Source: Spirosoma luteum DSM 19990 (lineage in GTDB: Bacteria > Bacteroidota > Bacteroidia > Cytophagales > Spirosomataceae). From it: a stretch of 64,000 bases of DNA. Shown here piece after piece: positions 1 to 10,071 of the stretch. Each line of letters starts with the position of its first letter. Position 1 is the first letter of the stretch. The notes under the pieces are model-generated. The model was given only the letters and a program-made list of their open reading frames with translations, made no database searches and was not told where the DNA came from. A program made the translations under genes and the position numbers. Location of the stretch: NCBI RefSeq assembly GCF_000374065.1, contig NZ_KB893269.1, positions 1 to 64,000 on the forward strand, read 5' to 3'.

Positions 1-242
1 GAGGATCCCGGCGGGATAGGCAGGGTCCTGGGTATTGAAGCGGAGAAGGGCACGCCCACTATGGCCGTCAGGCTGATGGGGGGCGGGTCGACTGGAGTTA
101 GTAGTTTGAAGAACTCACTAGACTGAACCAGATGGCCAGTATCGATACGCCCTGGGTTGCCCTCCGCCCGTAAGTGCCAGGACAAGAGCAGCATCGAGCC
201 CAATAACCAACCAAGAGAACGAATCGTATTTGTATTATTCAT
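1..242 (-). CDS. Secreted protein, N-terminal part only (cut by window edge)
   Basis: An open frame of 80 codons starts at ATG 242-240 and runs off the left edge. It begins with a typical signal peptide: a short polar N-terminus with one Arg, then a Leu/Trp-rich core ending near LRAEG. The mature part is rich in Pro and Ser, and a stretch around IVGVPFSASIP faintly recalls the start of a cadherin- or Ig-like repeat of surface adhesins; that resemblance is inference from a short fragment. It is divergent from gltB. The function cannot be decided because most of the gene lies outside the window. Confidence 0.6.
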   Translation of the reverse strand, partial: MNNTNTIRSLGWLLGSMLLLSWHLRAEGNPGRIDTGHLVQSSEFFKLLTPVDPPPISLTAIVGVPFSASIPRTLPIPPGS

Positions 243-701
243 AACCGCAGGGTTTAGGATTACGATGATTCAAGTAACTCGTAATACTAATTAGCTCTGG
301 TTAACAAACCGCTATACTTTTGTACCAACGGTAAATAATATACTGAATCGCCCACATTCATACTGTCTCGCAATTAGTTGGACAAATCTTTTGAAACGAT
401 GGTCAGCATGTTGTGGGGAGGGGGCATTGCCCCGTTATTCACTTTTCAAGAACATTTATAATCAAATTTACAATTAGTCCTATTACCTATTAAATTCTGG
501 GAAAAGCTGTTTTTGCCAATTTTTTTTAGTACTATATTGCATGACTTTGTCACAAACGCCCGTCAGCCCGGTTACTATCTGCATATTCAAGCATAGGCCA
601 GGCTATTCGTTACTTTAGATTTTCTCAATTTTCGCTGCCTTTTTTTGCTATTTTTCTAAGGAGAGTAGTAAGATAGGGCCTTACCCAACACTGTTACGAC
701 C
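243..701. other. Divergent intergenic region before gltB
   Basis: No gene is seen in these 459 bases between the divergent secreted-protein gene and gltB. The half proximal to gltB is AT-rich. Exact TAnnTTTG boxes occur at 315-322 on the plus strand and at 463-470 on the minus strand, but neither has a convincing -33 TTG at 19-21 bases, so they are only candidates for the gltB and left-gene promoters. A purine-rich AAGGAGAG lies about 40 bases before the gltB start, too far to serve as its ribosome binding site. Confidence 0.4.
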
Positions 702-3700
702 ATGTCTGATCAGGTTGACCAACCGGCGGGTCTTTACCGCCCCGAATTCGAACACGATAACTGCGGTATCGGCTTTGTGGCCCATATCAAGGGTCGCAAG
801 TCTCACCAGATTGTTGCCGATGCGTTACAGATGCTCAGGCGGATGGAGCACCGGGGTGCCGTTGGCTCAGAACCAAACTCCGGCGATGGAGCGGGGTTGC
901 TCATTCAGTTACCCCACGAGTTTTTTGTTGACGAAACCCGCAAACTTGGTATTCATCTTCCTCCCGCGCTGGAATATGGTGTGGGTATGGTCTATTTTCC
1001 CAAAGATGTATGGCTGCGCGAAGAGTGCCGTGCCGTGCTGAACCGGAAAATGAAAAAGATTGGCCTGGAATTGCTTTGTTACCGGGTAGTACCCGTCAAT
1101 AATAGTGATCTGGGTAATGGCTCACGGTCGGCAGAACCCCAAATGGAGCAGGTCTTTATCAAACGGCCGTCCGAAATAACTAACCCCGACGACTTTGAGC
1201 GGAAACTATACATATTACGGAATACCAGCACCCGTATTATCAATGAAACGATAAACGGTGTTGACCATTTCTACTTCTCGTCCCTTTCCTGCCGCACTAT
1301 TACCTACAAAGGGCAGCTAACGACCCTGCAACTGGAGCCTTACTTCCCGGATCTTCAGCAGGAGGAAGTTGTTTCGGCCATTGGTGTTGTCCACTCCCGC
1401 TTTTCAACCAATACATTCCCCTCCTGGAAACTGGCGCAACCTTTCCGGTATATTGCTCATAATGGCGAGATAAACACGGTACGGGGCAACGTGAACTGGA
1501 TGAAGGCGGCCGAAGGCCTGCTTAAGTCGTCTAAGTTTACCCAGGATGAAATGGACATGCTGCTGCCCATCTGCGACCCCAAGCAGTCGGACTCGGCCAA
1601 CCTGGATAATGCCATTGAATTGCTGGTTATGAGTGGCCGTTCACTGCCCCACGTCATGATGATGCTTGTTCCCGAAGCCTGGGATGGTAATGACCACATG
1701 GACCCCGTTCGGAAAGCGTTTTACGAATTCCACGCGGCCCTGATCGAACCCTGGGATGGCCCGGCTTCTATTTCCTTTACCGATGGCCGCATTGTAGGGG
1801 CTACCCTCGACCGGAATGGCCTGCGCCCTTCCCGTTTCTGGGTTACCAACGAGGATATCGTGATTATGGCCTCTGAGGTAGGCGTACTGGATATCGATCC
1901 CGCAACGGTGGTAACGAAAGGGCGTTTACAGCCGGGTAAAATGTTTCTGGTCGATATGGAGCAGGGACGGATCGTGTCGGACGAAGAGATTAAAGCCGAA
2001 CTGTGTAGCCGCCAGCCGTATCAGGAATGGCTCGACCAGAACAAGATAAAGCTACAGGATTTAGAAACACCCATACGGACCTATAGCCATTATGACCCGG
2101 CTAAACTGCTCCGGATGCAACAGGCCTTTGGCTTTACCTCCGAAGACCTGCGGATGATTCTGGCCCCGATGGTAGAGACGGGCAAGGAAGCCCTCGGCTC
2201 AATGGGTACAGATGTACCACTGGCTATTCTGTCGGAACAGAGCCAGCATATGAGTCACTATTTCAAGCAGCTGTTCGCCCAGGTAACCAATCCACCCATC
2301 GACTCCATCCGGGAGCGGTCTATTATGTCGCTTATCTCCTTTGTGGGAGCAACGTATAACCTGCTTAGCGAATCGCCGGTACACTGCCGTCAGATCGAAC
2401 TCGATCAGCCGGTACTGACCACCAAAGAGTTCGATAAACTCCGGTTCATTGACCGGCCCAGGTTCCAGGCTAAAACCATCAACTGCCTGTTCACTGCCGA
2501 TGGAAAAGGGCAGTCACTCGAACGAGCCCTCGACCGTATTTGCCGCTACGCCGAAGATGCCATTCATGATGGGTACTCCATTCTCATTCTATCGGACCGG
2601 GCTATCGACTCCAGTCACGCCCCTATTCCATCGCTGCTGGCCACTTCGGCCATTCACCACTACCTGATTCGTCAGGGATTGCGGGGGAAGGTCGGTCTGT
2701 TGGTCGAAGCGGGCGACGCCTGGGAAACGCACCACGTGGCTACGCTTATTGGCTACGGGGCATCGGGCGTAAACCCGTATATGGCCTTCGAGACCATTGC
2801 GAACATGAAGCAGAAAGGGCTCCTGACTGTTGACTACGACCTCGATAAACTTTACCGGAACTACATTAAAGCCGTCAACGGCGAGTTGCTGAAGATCTTC
2901 TCGAAGATGGGGATTTCAACCCTGCAATCGTATCAGGGAGCCATGATCTTCGAGTGCCTTGGCTTGAACAACGACGTCATCAGCCGGTACTTTACGGGTA
3001 CTATTTCGCGGATTGGCGGTATGGGGCTGGACGAAATTGCCCGGGAAATTCTGGTGCGGCACTCGGTGGCTTTCCCCGATATGCCCGTGCTGGCTCCCCG
3101 GCTGGAAGTGGGTGGTATTTACCAGTGGAAACAACGGGGTGAACGCCATATTTTCAACCCCGACACCATCCACCTGCTGCAACAGTCGACGAAGAAAAAC
3201 GACTATGCGCTCTTTAAGAAATATTCCAAGCTGATTGACGATCAGACGCAGAAAGCCATTACGCTGCGCGGGCTGCTGAAATTCAAACGGGGTACGCCCG
3301 TACCGCTGGACGAAGTAGAGCCGGTCGAAAGCATCTTCAAGCGCTTTGCTACGGGTGCCATGTCGTTTGGGTCTATCTCGTGGGAAGCGCATACGACCTT
3401 AGCTATTGCCATGAACCGCATCGGCGGAAAGAGTAATTCGGGCGAGGGCGGTGAGGATGAACTGCGTTACACACCACTGGAAAACGGCGACAGCATGAAT
3501 TCGGGTATCAAGCAGGTAGCTTCGGGGCGCTTTGGCGTAACGAGTTACTACCTGACAAACGCCCGCGAACTACAGATTAAGATGGCGCAGGGAGCCAAAC
3601 CCGGCGAAGGTGGTCAGTTACCCGGTTTTAAAGTCGATGACTGGATTGGACGGACCCGCCACTCTACGCCCGGTGTAGGACTGATTTCGCCCCCGCCCCA

Positions 3701-5291
3701 CCACGATATTTACTCGATTGAGGATTTAGCCCAGCTCATCTCCGACCTGAAAAATGCCAACCGGGCCGCCCGCATCAGCGTGAAGCTGGTGTCGGAAGCC
3801 GGGGTAGGGACCATTGCTGCGGGGGTTTCCAAAGCCCACGCCGACCATATCCTGATTTCGGGCCACGATGGCGGTACGGGAGCCTCTCCGCTGTCGAGTA
3901 TCCGGCACGCGGGGCTTCCGTGGGAACTGGGACTGGCCGAAGCGCACCAGACCCTGGTCAAGAACAAACTGCGTGGTCGGGTAACGGTGCAGGCCGACGG
4001 GCAGATGCGCACCGGTCGCGATCTGGCGATTGCCGCGTTGCTGGGTGCCGAAGAATTCGGGGTTGCCACGGCGGCTCTGGTTGCTGCCGGTTGCATCATG
4101 ATGCGGAAGTGCCACCTGAACACCTGCCCGGTGGGTGTGGCCACGCAGAACAAGGAACTCCGCGCCCTGTTTACGGGTAAGCCAGAGCACGTCGTGAATA
4201 TGTTCACGTTCCTGGCGATGGAACTGCGGGAGATCATGGCCGAACTGGGTTTCCGTACCATCAACGAAATGGTGGGACAGGCGCAGATGCTGGAACTTCG
4301 CGACAACCTGCCGCACTGGAAATACAAGAACCTCAACCTCGATGCTCTGCTGTATAAAGAGCCAACCAACCTGGACGTGGCCCTGTACCAGCAGGAAGAA
4401 CAAAACCATTACCTGGACGATGTGCTCGACCGGAAACTGATTGAGGTCGCTAAACCAATACTGGAGAACGCCGTACTGGGCGCATCCGAATCGGTTTATG
4501 CCGAGTTTACGGTCCAGAACATTGACCGGAGCATTGGTACGATGCTGTCCAACGAAATTTCGAAAGTGTACGGAGGTCCGGGTCTGCCCGAGAGTTCCAT
4601 ACACATCAAACTTCGGGGAACAGCCGGTCAGAGTTTCGGGGCGTTCGCTACGAGCGGTATCAAACTCGAACTGGAAGGCGACGCCAACGACTACTTCGGT
4701 AAAGGACTCTGTGGTGCCCAGCTCATTGTGTACCCCGACCGGACGGCCCAGTTTAAGCCGGAGGCCAACAGCATCGTTGGTAATGTGTCGTTCTACGGCG
4801 CCACGTCGGGCGAAGCGTTTATCCGGGGTATGGCCGGGGAGCGATTCTGCGTCCGCAATTCAGGGGCTAAAGTGGTGGTAGAAGGCGTGGGAGACCACGG
4901 CCTGGAATACATGACGGGTGGCCTGGCCGTTATTCTGGGGCAGACGGGGCGCAACTTTGCCGCCGGTATGTCGGGCGGGGTCGCGTACGTGTACGATCAG
5001 GATGGTACGTTTGCGGCCAAAGTAAACCCCGACATGGTCGATCTGGAAACCCTGACCGACGAGGACCAGGGTATTTTGCGCGAGTACATCGAGAAGCATT
5101 TTCAATATACCACCAGCAACGTAGCCCTAACCCTGATTCAGGACTGGGATAACCAGATTGGGCGGTTTGTGAAGGTAATGCCGGGCGATTTCCGACAGGC
5201 ATTGGCCGGACGCGGTATTTCCCTGGCCGATCAGCTTCGCGACAAAAGTATTGTGTACCAGGACATAACTGTGGATTTGACGCAGGGGTAA
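702..5291 (+). CDS. gltB: Glutamate synthase large (alpha) subunit
   Basis: GltB makes two glutamates from glutamine and 2-oxoglutarate together with GltD, as the main cytoplasmic ammonia assimilation route with glutamine synthetase. The 1529-residue protein has the usual length. The order seen is an N-terminal class II amidotransferase domain whose nucleophile is Cys21 in DNCGIGF (so a 20-residue propeptide is presumably removed), a central domain, the FMN-binding synthase domain with GEGGE and ISGHDGGTGASP, the 3Fe-4S cysteines Cys1131, Cys1137 and Cys1142 in MRKCHLNTCPVGVATQ, and the C-terminal Gly-rich beta-helix (GXXG repeats, about residues 1270-1480). gltD follows 225 bases downstream in the same direction. 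Confidence 0.97.
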   Translation: MSDQVDQPAGLYRPEFEHDNCGIGFVAHIKGRKSHQIVADALQMLRRMEHRGAVGSEPNSGDGAGLLIQLPHEFFVDETRKLGIHLPPALEYGVGMVYFPKDVWLREECRAVLNRKMKKIGLELLCYRVVPVNNSDLGNGSRSAEPQMEQVFIKRPSEITNPDDFERKLYILRNTSTRIINETINGVDHFYFSSLSCRTITYKGQLTTLQLEPYFPDLQQEEVVSAIGVVHSRFSTNTFPSWKLAQPFRYIAHNGEINTVRGNVNWMKAAEGLLKSSKFTQDEMDMLLPICDPKQSDSANLDNAIELLVMSGRSLPHVMMMLVPEAWDGNDHMDPVRKAFYEFHAALIEPWDGPASISFTDGRIVGATLDRNGLRPSRFWVTNEDIVIMASEVGVLDIDPATVVTKGRLQPGKMFLVDMEQGRIVSDEEIKAELCSRQPYQEWLDQNKIKLQDLETPIRTYSHYDPAKLLRMQQAFGFTSEDLRMILAPMVETGKEALGSMGTDVPLAILSEQSQHMSHYFKQLFAQVTNPPIDSIRERSIMSLISFVGATYNLLSESPVHCRQIELDQPVLTTKEFDKLRFIDRPRFQAKTINCLFTADGKGQSLERALDRICRYAEDAIHDGYSILILSDRAIDSSHAPIPSLLATSAIHHYLIRQGLRGKVGLLVEAGDAWETHHVATLIGYGASGVNPYMAFETIANMKQKGLLTVDYDLDKLYRNYIKAVNGELLKIFSKMGISTLQSYQGAMIFECLGLNNDVISRYFTGTISRIGGMGLDEIAREILVRHSVAFPDMPVLAPRLEVGGIYQWKQRGERHIFNPDTIHLLQQSTKKNDYALFKKYSKLIDDQTQKAITLRGLLKFKRGTPVPLDEVEPVESIFKRFATGAMSFGSISWEAHTTLAIAMNRIGGKSNSGEGGEDELRYTPLENGDSMNSGIKQVASGRFGVTSYYLTNARELQIKMAQGAKPGEGGQLPGFKVDDWIGRTRHSTPGVGLISPPPHHDIYSIEDLAQLISDLKNANRAARISVKLVSEAGVGTIAAGVSKAHADHILISGHDGGTGASPLSSIRHAGLPWELGLAEAHQTLVKNKLRGRVTVQADGQMRTGRDLAIAALLGAEEFGVATAALVAAGCIMMRKCHLNTCPVGVATQNKELRALFTGKPEHVVNMFTFLAMELREIMAELGFRTINEMVGQAQMLELRDNLPHWKYKNLNLDALLYKEPTNLDVALYQQEEQNHYLDDVLDRKLIEVAKPILENAVLGASESVYAEFTVQNIDRSIGTMLSNEISKVYGGPGLPESSIHIKLRGTAGQSFGAFATSGIKLELEGDANDYFGKGLCGAQLIVYPDRTAQFKPEANSIVGNVSFYGATSGEAFIRGMAGERFCVRNSGAKVVVEGVGDHGLEYMTGGLAVILGQTGRNFAAGMSGGVAYVYDQDGTFAAKVNPDMVDLETLTDEDQGILREYIEKHFQYTTSNVALTLIQDWDNQIGRFVKVMPGDFRQALAGRGISLADQLRDKSIVYQDITVDLTQG

Positions 5292-5347
5292 TGAAGCTCC
5301 CAAACTGCAAACAGGTCGAGGTTCAGGAAACTAAACTGACACACTAT

Positions 5348-5374
5348 TACCTGTTGATTTATCTTCAACAGGTA
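5348..5374. terminator. 10-bp perfect hairpin between gltB and gltD
   Basis: TACCTGTTGA at 5348-5357 pairs perfectly with 5365-5374 across a 7-base loop. No T-run follows, so it may be a weak terminator, a processing or stabilising stem between the two subunit genes, or an attenuator setting the gltB:gltD ratio. The rest of the 225-base gap shows no gene. Confidence 0.45.
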
Positions 5375-5516
5375 AAGCTTTCATTAACGTGATATTTTCG
5401 TGCACATCCAGATTGCCTTGTTGAAAGGTAATCTGATCGATGAGTGACAAGGGTGATTTATCAATGGATTACTACGTACTGACTGGCTGTACTTTACTAT
5501 CGGCCTGAATTATAAG

Positions 5517-7007
5517 ATGGGAAAACCTACCGGATTTTTAGAATTTGCGCGCGAACTACCCAAAAAGCGCGACCCGCAGCAGCGGGTTCATGACTATAAG
5601 GAAATTGAGGTGCAGTTCACCCCGCAGGATACCCAGCGGCAGGCTGCCCGGTGTATGGACTGCGGAACGCCGTTTTGCCATAGTGGTTGCCCCCTGGGCA
5701 ATATTATCCCGGAGTTCAATGATGCCGTGTACGAACAGAACTGGGCCTACGCCTACGAAATTCTGGCCAGTACCAACAACTTCCCGGAGTTTACGGGTCG
5801 TATCTGCCCGGCTCCCTGCGAAGCGTCGTGCGTGCTGGGCATCAACAAGCCACCGGTAGCGATTGAGTTTATCGAAAAATCAATCGCCGAAGAAGCCTTT
5901 AAGCAGGGATATGTAACACCCATAATTCCGAAAGAACGGACGGGTAAGCGGGTGGCCATTGTGGGTTCCGGCCCGGCAGGGCTGGCGGCTGCCGCGCAGA
6001 TGAATAAGGCCGGGCACTCCGTTACCGTATTTGAACGCGCCGACCAGATTGGCGGACTCCTACGCTACGGCATCCCTGACTTCAAACTCGAAAAATGGAC
6101 CATCGATCGTCGGCTGGCCGTTATGGAAGCCGAAGGGATTATATTCAAGCCGGGTGTTAACGTGGGTAAAGACCTGAAAGCGAACGACCTGCTGAATGAT
6201 TTCGATCTGATCATGCTCACCGGTGGCTCAACCGTACCCCGCGATTTGCCGATTCCTGGCCGGGACCTGAAAGGGATTTACCCTGCTATGCAGTTCCTGA
6301 GTCAGCAGAACAAACGGAATGCCGAACTTCCGGTGGCGGTAGACCATCAGGGGGAGAGCTATACCGACGGCGATATTCTGGCAACGGGGAAAAACGTGGT
6401 GGTTATTGGTGGTGGTGATACCGGTTCCGACTGTGTTGGTACGTCTAACCGCCACGAGGCTGCCAGCGTAACCCAGATTGAGTTGATGCCCATGCCCCCG
6501 CAGGATCGGGCCGAAAGCACGCCCTGGCCTAACTGGCCCATGATGCTCCGTACCAGTACCTCGCACGAGGAAGGCTGTGAGCGACAGTGGTCCATCAACA
6601 CCAAAGAGTTTATTGGGGATGAGAACGGAAACCTGAAAGCCCTACGGCTGGTTGACCTGACCTGGGAAAACAAGAATGGTCGTATGCAGATGGTGGAACT
6701 ACCCGGTTCGGAGCGCGACGTTCCCTGCGAACTGGCGCTGCTGGCGGCTGGTTTTCTGCACCCGCAACACAACGGCCTGCTGGACGACCTCAATGTAGAG
6801 TATGATGAACGCGGCAACGTGAAAACTGTTAAGTACCAGACCACTACTAACCCGAAGGTATTTGCGGCTGGCGATTTGCGCCGGGGGCAATCCCTGGTGG
6901 TATGGGCCATATCGGAAGGCCGCGAAGCCGCCCGTGCCGCCGACTGCTACCTGATGGGGGAGACCATGCTCGAAGCCAAAGCCGTATCGATGATTTCGGT
7001 GGAGTAA
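5517..7007 (+). CDS. gltD: Glutamate synthase small (beta) subunit
   Basis: GltD is the FAD- and NADPH-binding subunit that feeds electrons through Fe-S clusters to GltB. The protein has 496 residues, slightly longer than many homologues. The N-terminal ferredoxin-like domain carries Cys46, Cys49, Cys54 and Cys58 (CMDCGTPFCHSGCP) and Cys97, Cys101 and Cys105 (CPAPCEASC). Then comes the FAD dinucleotide fold GSGPAGLAAA near residues 147-156 and the NADPH fold GGGDTGSDC near residue 300. A C-terminal FAD motif AAGDLRRGQSLVVWAI precedes the stop. It probably forms a transcription unit with gltB and ends in the strong hairpin at 7020-7075. Confidence 0.97.
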   Translation: MGKPTGFLEFARELPKKRDPQQRVHDYKEIEVQFTPQDTQRQAARCMDCGTPFCHSGCPLGNIIPEFNDAVYEQNWAYAYEILASTNNFPEFTGRICPAPCEASCVLGINKPPVAIEFIEKSIAEEAFKQGYVTPIIPKERTGKRVAIVGSGPAGLAAAAQMNKAGHSVTVFERADQIGGLLRYGIPDFKLEKWTIDRRLAVMEAEGIIFKPGVNVGKDLKANDLLNDFDLIMLTGGSTVPRDLPIPGRDLKGIYPAMQFLSQQNKRNAELPVAVDHQGESYTDGDILATGKNVVVIGGGDTGSDCVGTSNRHEAASVTQIELMPMPPQDRAESTPWPNWPMMLRTSTSHEEGCERQWSINTKEFIGDENGNLKALRLVDLTWENKNGRMQMVELPGSERDVPCELALLAAGFLHPQHNGLLDDLNVEYDERGNVKTVKYQTTTNPKVFAAGDLRRGQSLVVWAISEGREAARAADCYLMGETMLEAKAVSMISVE

Positions 7008-7019
7008 CGGGACAAGAGT

Positions 7020-7075
7020 AAACAGCGATTGCCCGGTAGTTGGTCTCAGGACTCACTACCGGGCAATCGCTGTTT
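7020..7075 (+). terminator. Strong intrinsic terminator after gltD
   Basis: A 21-bp perfect stem (7020-7040 with 7055-7075) closes on a 14-base loop and runs into TTTT. It lies 13 bases after the gltD stop. It should work in both directions, so it also separates gltD from the small minus-strand gene at 7152-7286. Confidence 0.85.
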
Positions 7076-7151
7076 TGGAGAATCAATCAATCGTATTTGT
7101 GGCTCGCCTTCCTGGATAAATTTCCTGCTAAAACGCAGGCGTAGCCACTTA

Positions 7152-7286
7152 TTATTCCTTGCCTTTTTTGCTGGCTTCGGCTACGGCCTCCACAAACTCC
7201 TCAGTAGAAACGGTTTGCACGTACGGCTCATCCAGATCCTCGTCAACTAGTTGCTCCGGGTCAGGGGTTTGTTCGTCTGCATTCAT
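7152..7286 (-). CDS. Small acidic hypothetical protein, 44 residues
   Basis: ATG at 7286-7284 opens 44 codons ending in TAA 7154-7152. The peptide is strongly acidic in its first half (ADEQTPDPEQLVDEDLDE) and ends in a predicted helix EEFVEAVAEASKKGKE. It has no signal peptide or membrane segment. The balanced codon use and GC content match the core genome rather than the AT-rich island beside it, which favours a real gene. The function is unknown. It is convergent with gltD and is not linked to it by any sequence feature. Confidence 0.5.
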   Translation of the reverse strand: MNADEQTPDPEQLVDEDLDEPYVQTVSTEEFVEAVAEASKKGKE

Positions 7287-7360
7287 GTGGCTGTTAATTT
7301 ATGAGTGTCTAAAATCTGTAGTATGACCACGTTTATTAGCCCTCTCCGAGAAAAATGCAA

Positions 7361-7393
7361 AAAAAATGGCCCGGCTGCACCACCAGCCGGGCC
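7361..7393 (-). terminator. Rho-independent terminator reading leftward
   Basis: GGCCCGGCTG at 7368-7377 pairs perfectly with 7384-7393 across a 6-base loop, and the minus strand continues into a run of seven T (7361-7367). This is a textbook terminator for minus-strand transcription. The only minus gene upstream in this direction is the NACHT gene ending at 8094, about 700 bases away, so an unseen RNA or a former gene may have used it. Confidence 0.7.
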
Positions 7394-8093
7394 TGGTAGC
7401 AAAACCGAGGCTTTACTCCCATTTGAGAACTCAAAGGTAAGTTAACAACCAACGCCATCCAAGAACTGATTCTGGTGAGGAATACCTATACCAATCGGCA
7501 CATCATTAATACGCCATTGCATGAAACTATGTCCTGAACGCAATAACAATTATAAAGTACGCACTATCCACGATGAAAGGAGCAAAAAACGTGACTGCCA
7601 CCTTGATAATGACTACGCCGGACGCTCTGCCATAGCTAAGACAAAGGTATTGATTGTGCATATGAAAGACCGATTAAGTATTATATAACTGTAACGGCAT
7701 TCTATTTACACAATAAAATATGCTTACGGAATTATTCAGATGTGCTTCAATTTAGATAGTAAAGGAAATAAGAGTAACAGTCTGTTTAATCATCCTAGCT
7801 ATTCACCAATAAAATTTTAACTGGTAGAGAGATTAAATTATTATAAGATAAATGTAGAAATTTAAGTATTAGCGATTAATACACCGATAAAACTAAGTTT
7901 ATTTGCCTATAATGAAATTAGTAAAACAAGAGTACATGAATCAATTTAATCTATTACAGCCAGTGTGGAAAATCATTAAGGATGAAAAGAAATAATTGTA
8001 AATTATATGGCTAACCTTAAAATTTTTGTGTGATTCAATTGTTTTGTAGAAAGATAATCATTCTTAAAATTATTTCTTGTACATTAATTAAAC
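7394..8093. other. AT-rich stretch without a clear gene
   Basis: These 700 bases shift from normal composition to strongly AT-rich from about 7640. The longest small frame is 55 codons at 7521-7688 on the plus strand, encoding a Lys/Arg/Asp-rich peptide with no recognisable motif; it could be a remnant of a lost gene, but nothing supports translation. No copy of the tRNA-Ser 3' end is seen here that would mark an attachment site. Confidence 0.4.
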
Positions 8094-9973
8094 CTAGTTT
8101 TTCGTATTCTTTTTTAATATAATTTCAACTTTTCTCCAAGTTGAAAGATTAATACGTTCATAGTATGGTAGTTTTATGAAATTTGGTGTTCTAGAAAACA
8201 AATTGCGAGTGATAATACATAACTTTAGATCTTCCTTAATTTCAATAGTACAATCGTTTAAAAAAAGTAAAGTTGAATTACTAACATTTGGTATTGTTAA
8301 TAACTTACGTACTAAGCCAAATATTTGATCTTTATTTTGAAAGTTGGGAATTAGATAAACTATTGTTGCTCCTAATTCGAAAGACTGAGTGAAAATAGGA
8401 GCTTCATCTATTAACCTAGATAAAAGCCTTGAAAGAGAATTTTCGAAATTACCCCGATTGTAACTATTTTGGGGTTTTGTTTTACTAGTGGTGTAGTTGG
8501 AAATATCTAAATTTTCGTTTAACAATAAATTTGATAACCACAATCCAGAATCTTTGCTTATACAAATTGCGATAGCTAATGGATCTGGCCTCTCAAAAAA
8601 ATAAGTAATTGTATTTCTAGAATAGGGTAATGATATTAAGTACTCTGCACATAAGTATTCCTGTAATGTTAAATGGCTAAATTCAAAAGTTTCATAACCC
8701 GCTTCTGAAATAATGCCGTTATGAGATTCTATTTCTGCAATGACTTCGTCTATTTCATCTCTTGGTAATGAATATTTATTGTGTATTATTTTATATATTT
8801 CGAATAATAGTTTCGAAGAGAATACATTACTTTTTATTTGGTAAGTCAAGTAAAAGGCAATTTCTTGTAAAAAATCTAATTTTTTTCGCACATTAAAATT
8901 AGCGTATTTCGACAACCTGACAATGTCACGACCATCATCCCAATCACGAATGATAAGGTATACGGCTTCTCGATATATTTCAAACGGACTCAGCGGCAGT
9001 GTTTGAGTTCTTTCGAATAATACTAATAATAAAGTAAGGTAGATTGGCCTATTCGCTAATTCATGATATGGTTTCTTATAAAGTAATTTTATGAAGTTAG
9101 TATTATCACCAAGCCATTTTTTTGAGATTACTTTTATGTCATCATTATTCAACGGCTGAATCTCATAAACATCAAAACCGTCTATAACTTTATTATTGAT
9201 AGAGGATGTTCTAGATGTTAGAATGATCTTTGCGTTATTAATCTTTAATCCTAATTTTTTGCTATCCTTTAAAACTTTTCGTTGCTCAAAAGCAGAGATT
9301 TCATCAAAACCGTCTAGGAAAACAATCGCATTTATTGAATTTAAAAAATCTACAATAAAATTTTCTGCTAATATTTCAGTATCCCTTACGTGAATATTCG
9401 TTATCTTAATTTGTTTTTTATGAGTGACATTTTCACTGTCTTGTTCTTCAATCTCTTCAATGTGAGTTACGATTTTAGTTGTGATATTAAAAATTTTAAG
9501 AATCCCACTGTAAATATCACCACCATTATTTAATTCACGCAGTTTGATTAATATTGGAGTTGTGTACGAGTTCTCAAGATATTTTACTGAAAAAAAACTA
9601 TTGATTAACCTTTTTACAGTTGTTGTTTTCCAGCTCCTGGTTTTCCTAGTATGATTATATTTCTATTCGCATTTAATATATCCTTCTCTGAGAAGTATGT
9701 CTCATTTTTATCCTTGCCGTATTTCGAAATTCTCGAAGATATATTCAGTTCAATTGTACTTTCCTCTACATGTTTTCGTTGACTCAAACCTATAAATGGA
9801 ATATCAAATGACCAGTTTATAACTTCAGTGTAGTGATTTTGGAGGATCTTTGGAATGTCAGATTTTTCTAAAATTATTCCATCCTTTTTTAATATAGGAA
9901 TAAATTGAAAAAAACGCTCTAACGCTTTCTCAACAAAAAACTCTACAGTTTTTGATCCAATGATAGATAGCAT
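8094..9973 (-). pseudogene. NACHT NTPase, split by one frameshift in Walker A
   Basis: Two frames form one gene. The first (9973-9614) ends just after LGKPGAGK; adding one A in the run at 9626-9629 restores GKPGAGKTTTVKRLI and an uninterrupted frame to 8094, about 626 residues in all. The joined product has an N-terminal region of about 105 residues with no recognised effector, Walker A, Walker B AIVFLDGFDEI, sensor KIILTSR, and a helical region with FSHLTLQEYLCAEYL, which is typical of NACHT NTPases. Bacterial NACHT proteins of this size are known antiphage sensors (bNACHT families). The gene is very AT-rich, stands alone, and sits beside tRNA-Ser, suggesting acquired defence DNA. Either the gene is dead, phase-variable at the A-run, or the base was lost in assembly. 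Confidence 0.8.
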
Positions 9974-10023
9974 TATAAATTAATTAAGCATTATATATCA
10001 GCAAGATAGTTTTTAATGTGGTA

Positions 10024-10054
10024 CAAAAATAATTTTTTTCAAAAAGGGCACCAA
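10024..10054 (-). promoter_or_regulatory. Promoter of the NACHT gene
   Basis: On the minus strand TTG (10054-10052) and TATTTTTG (10031-10024) are separated by 20 bases, matching the Bacteroidota TTG-N19-21-TAnnTTTG pattern. The predicted transcript would have a leader of about 45 bases before ATG 9973. Confidence 0.5.
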
Positions 10055-10071
10055 TTTAAATGTGAGTAAAC

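Noticed and set aside
3726-4604. Long minus-strand ORF inside gltB (292 codons)
   Set aside because: It is a shadow of the strongly supported gltB frame, with no domain of its own; the same holds for the 570-codon minus frame inside purL and the 381-codon minus frame inside acn.
7626-7635. CTCTGCCAT shared with the tRNA-Ser gene, as a possible attachment site
   Set aside because: Only nine bases, from the 5' side of the tRNA; integration copies normally repeat the 3' end and are longer.
7521-7688. 55-codon open frame in the AT-rich island
   Set aside because: No motif, no promoter or ribosome binding site, and such frames arise by chance; kept only as a remark in the gap entry.
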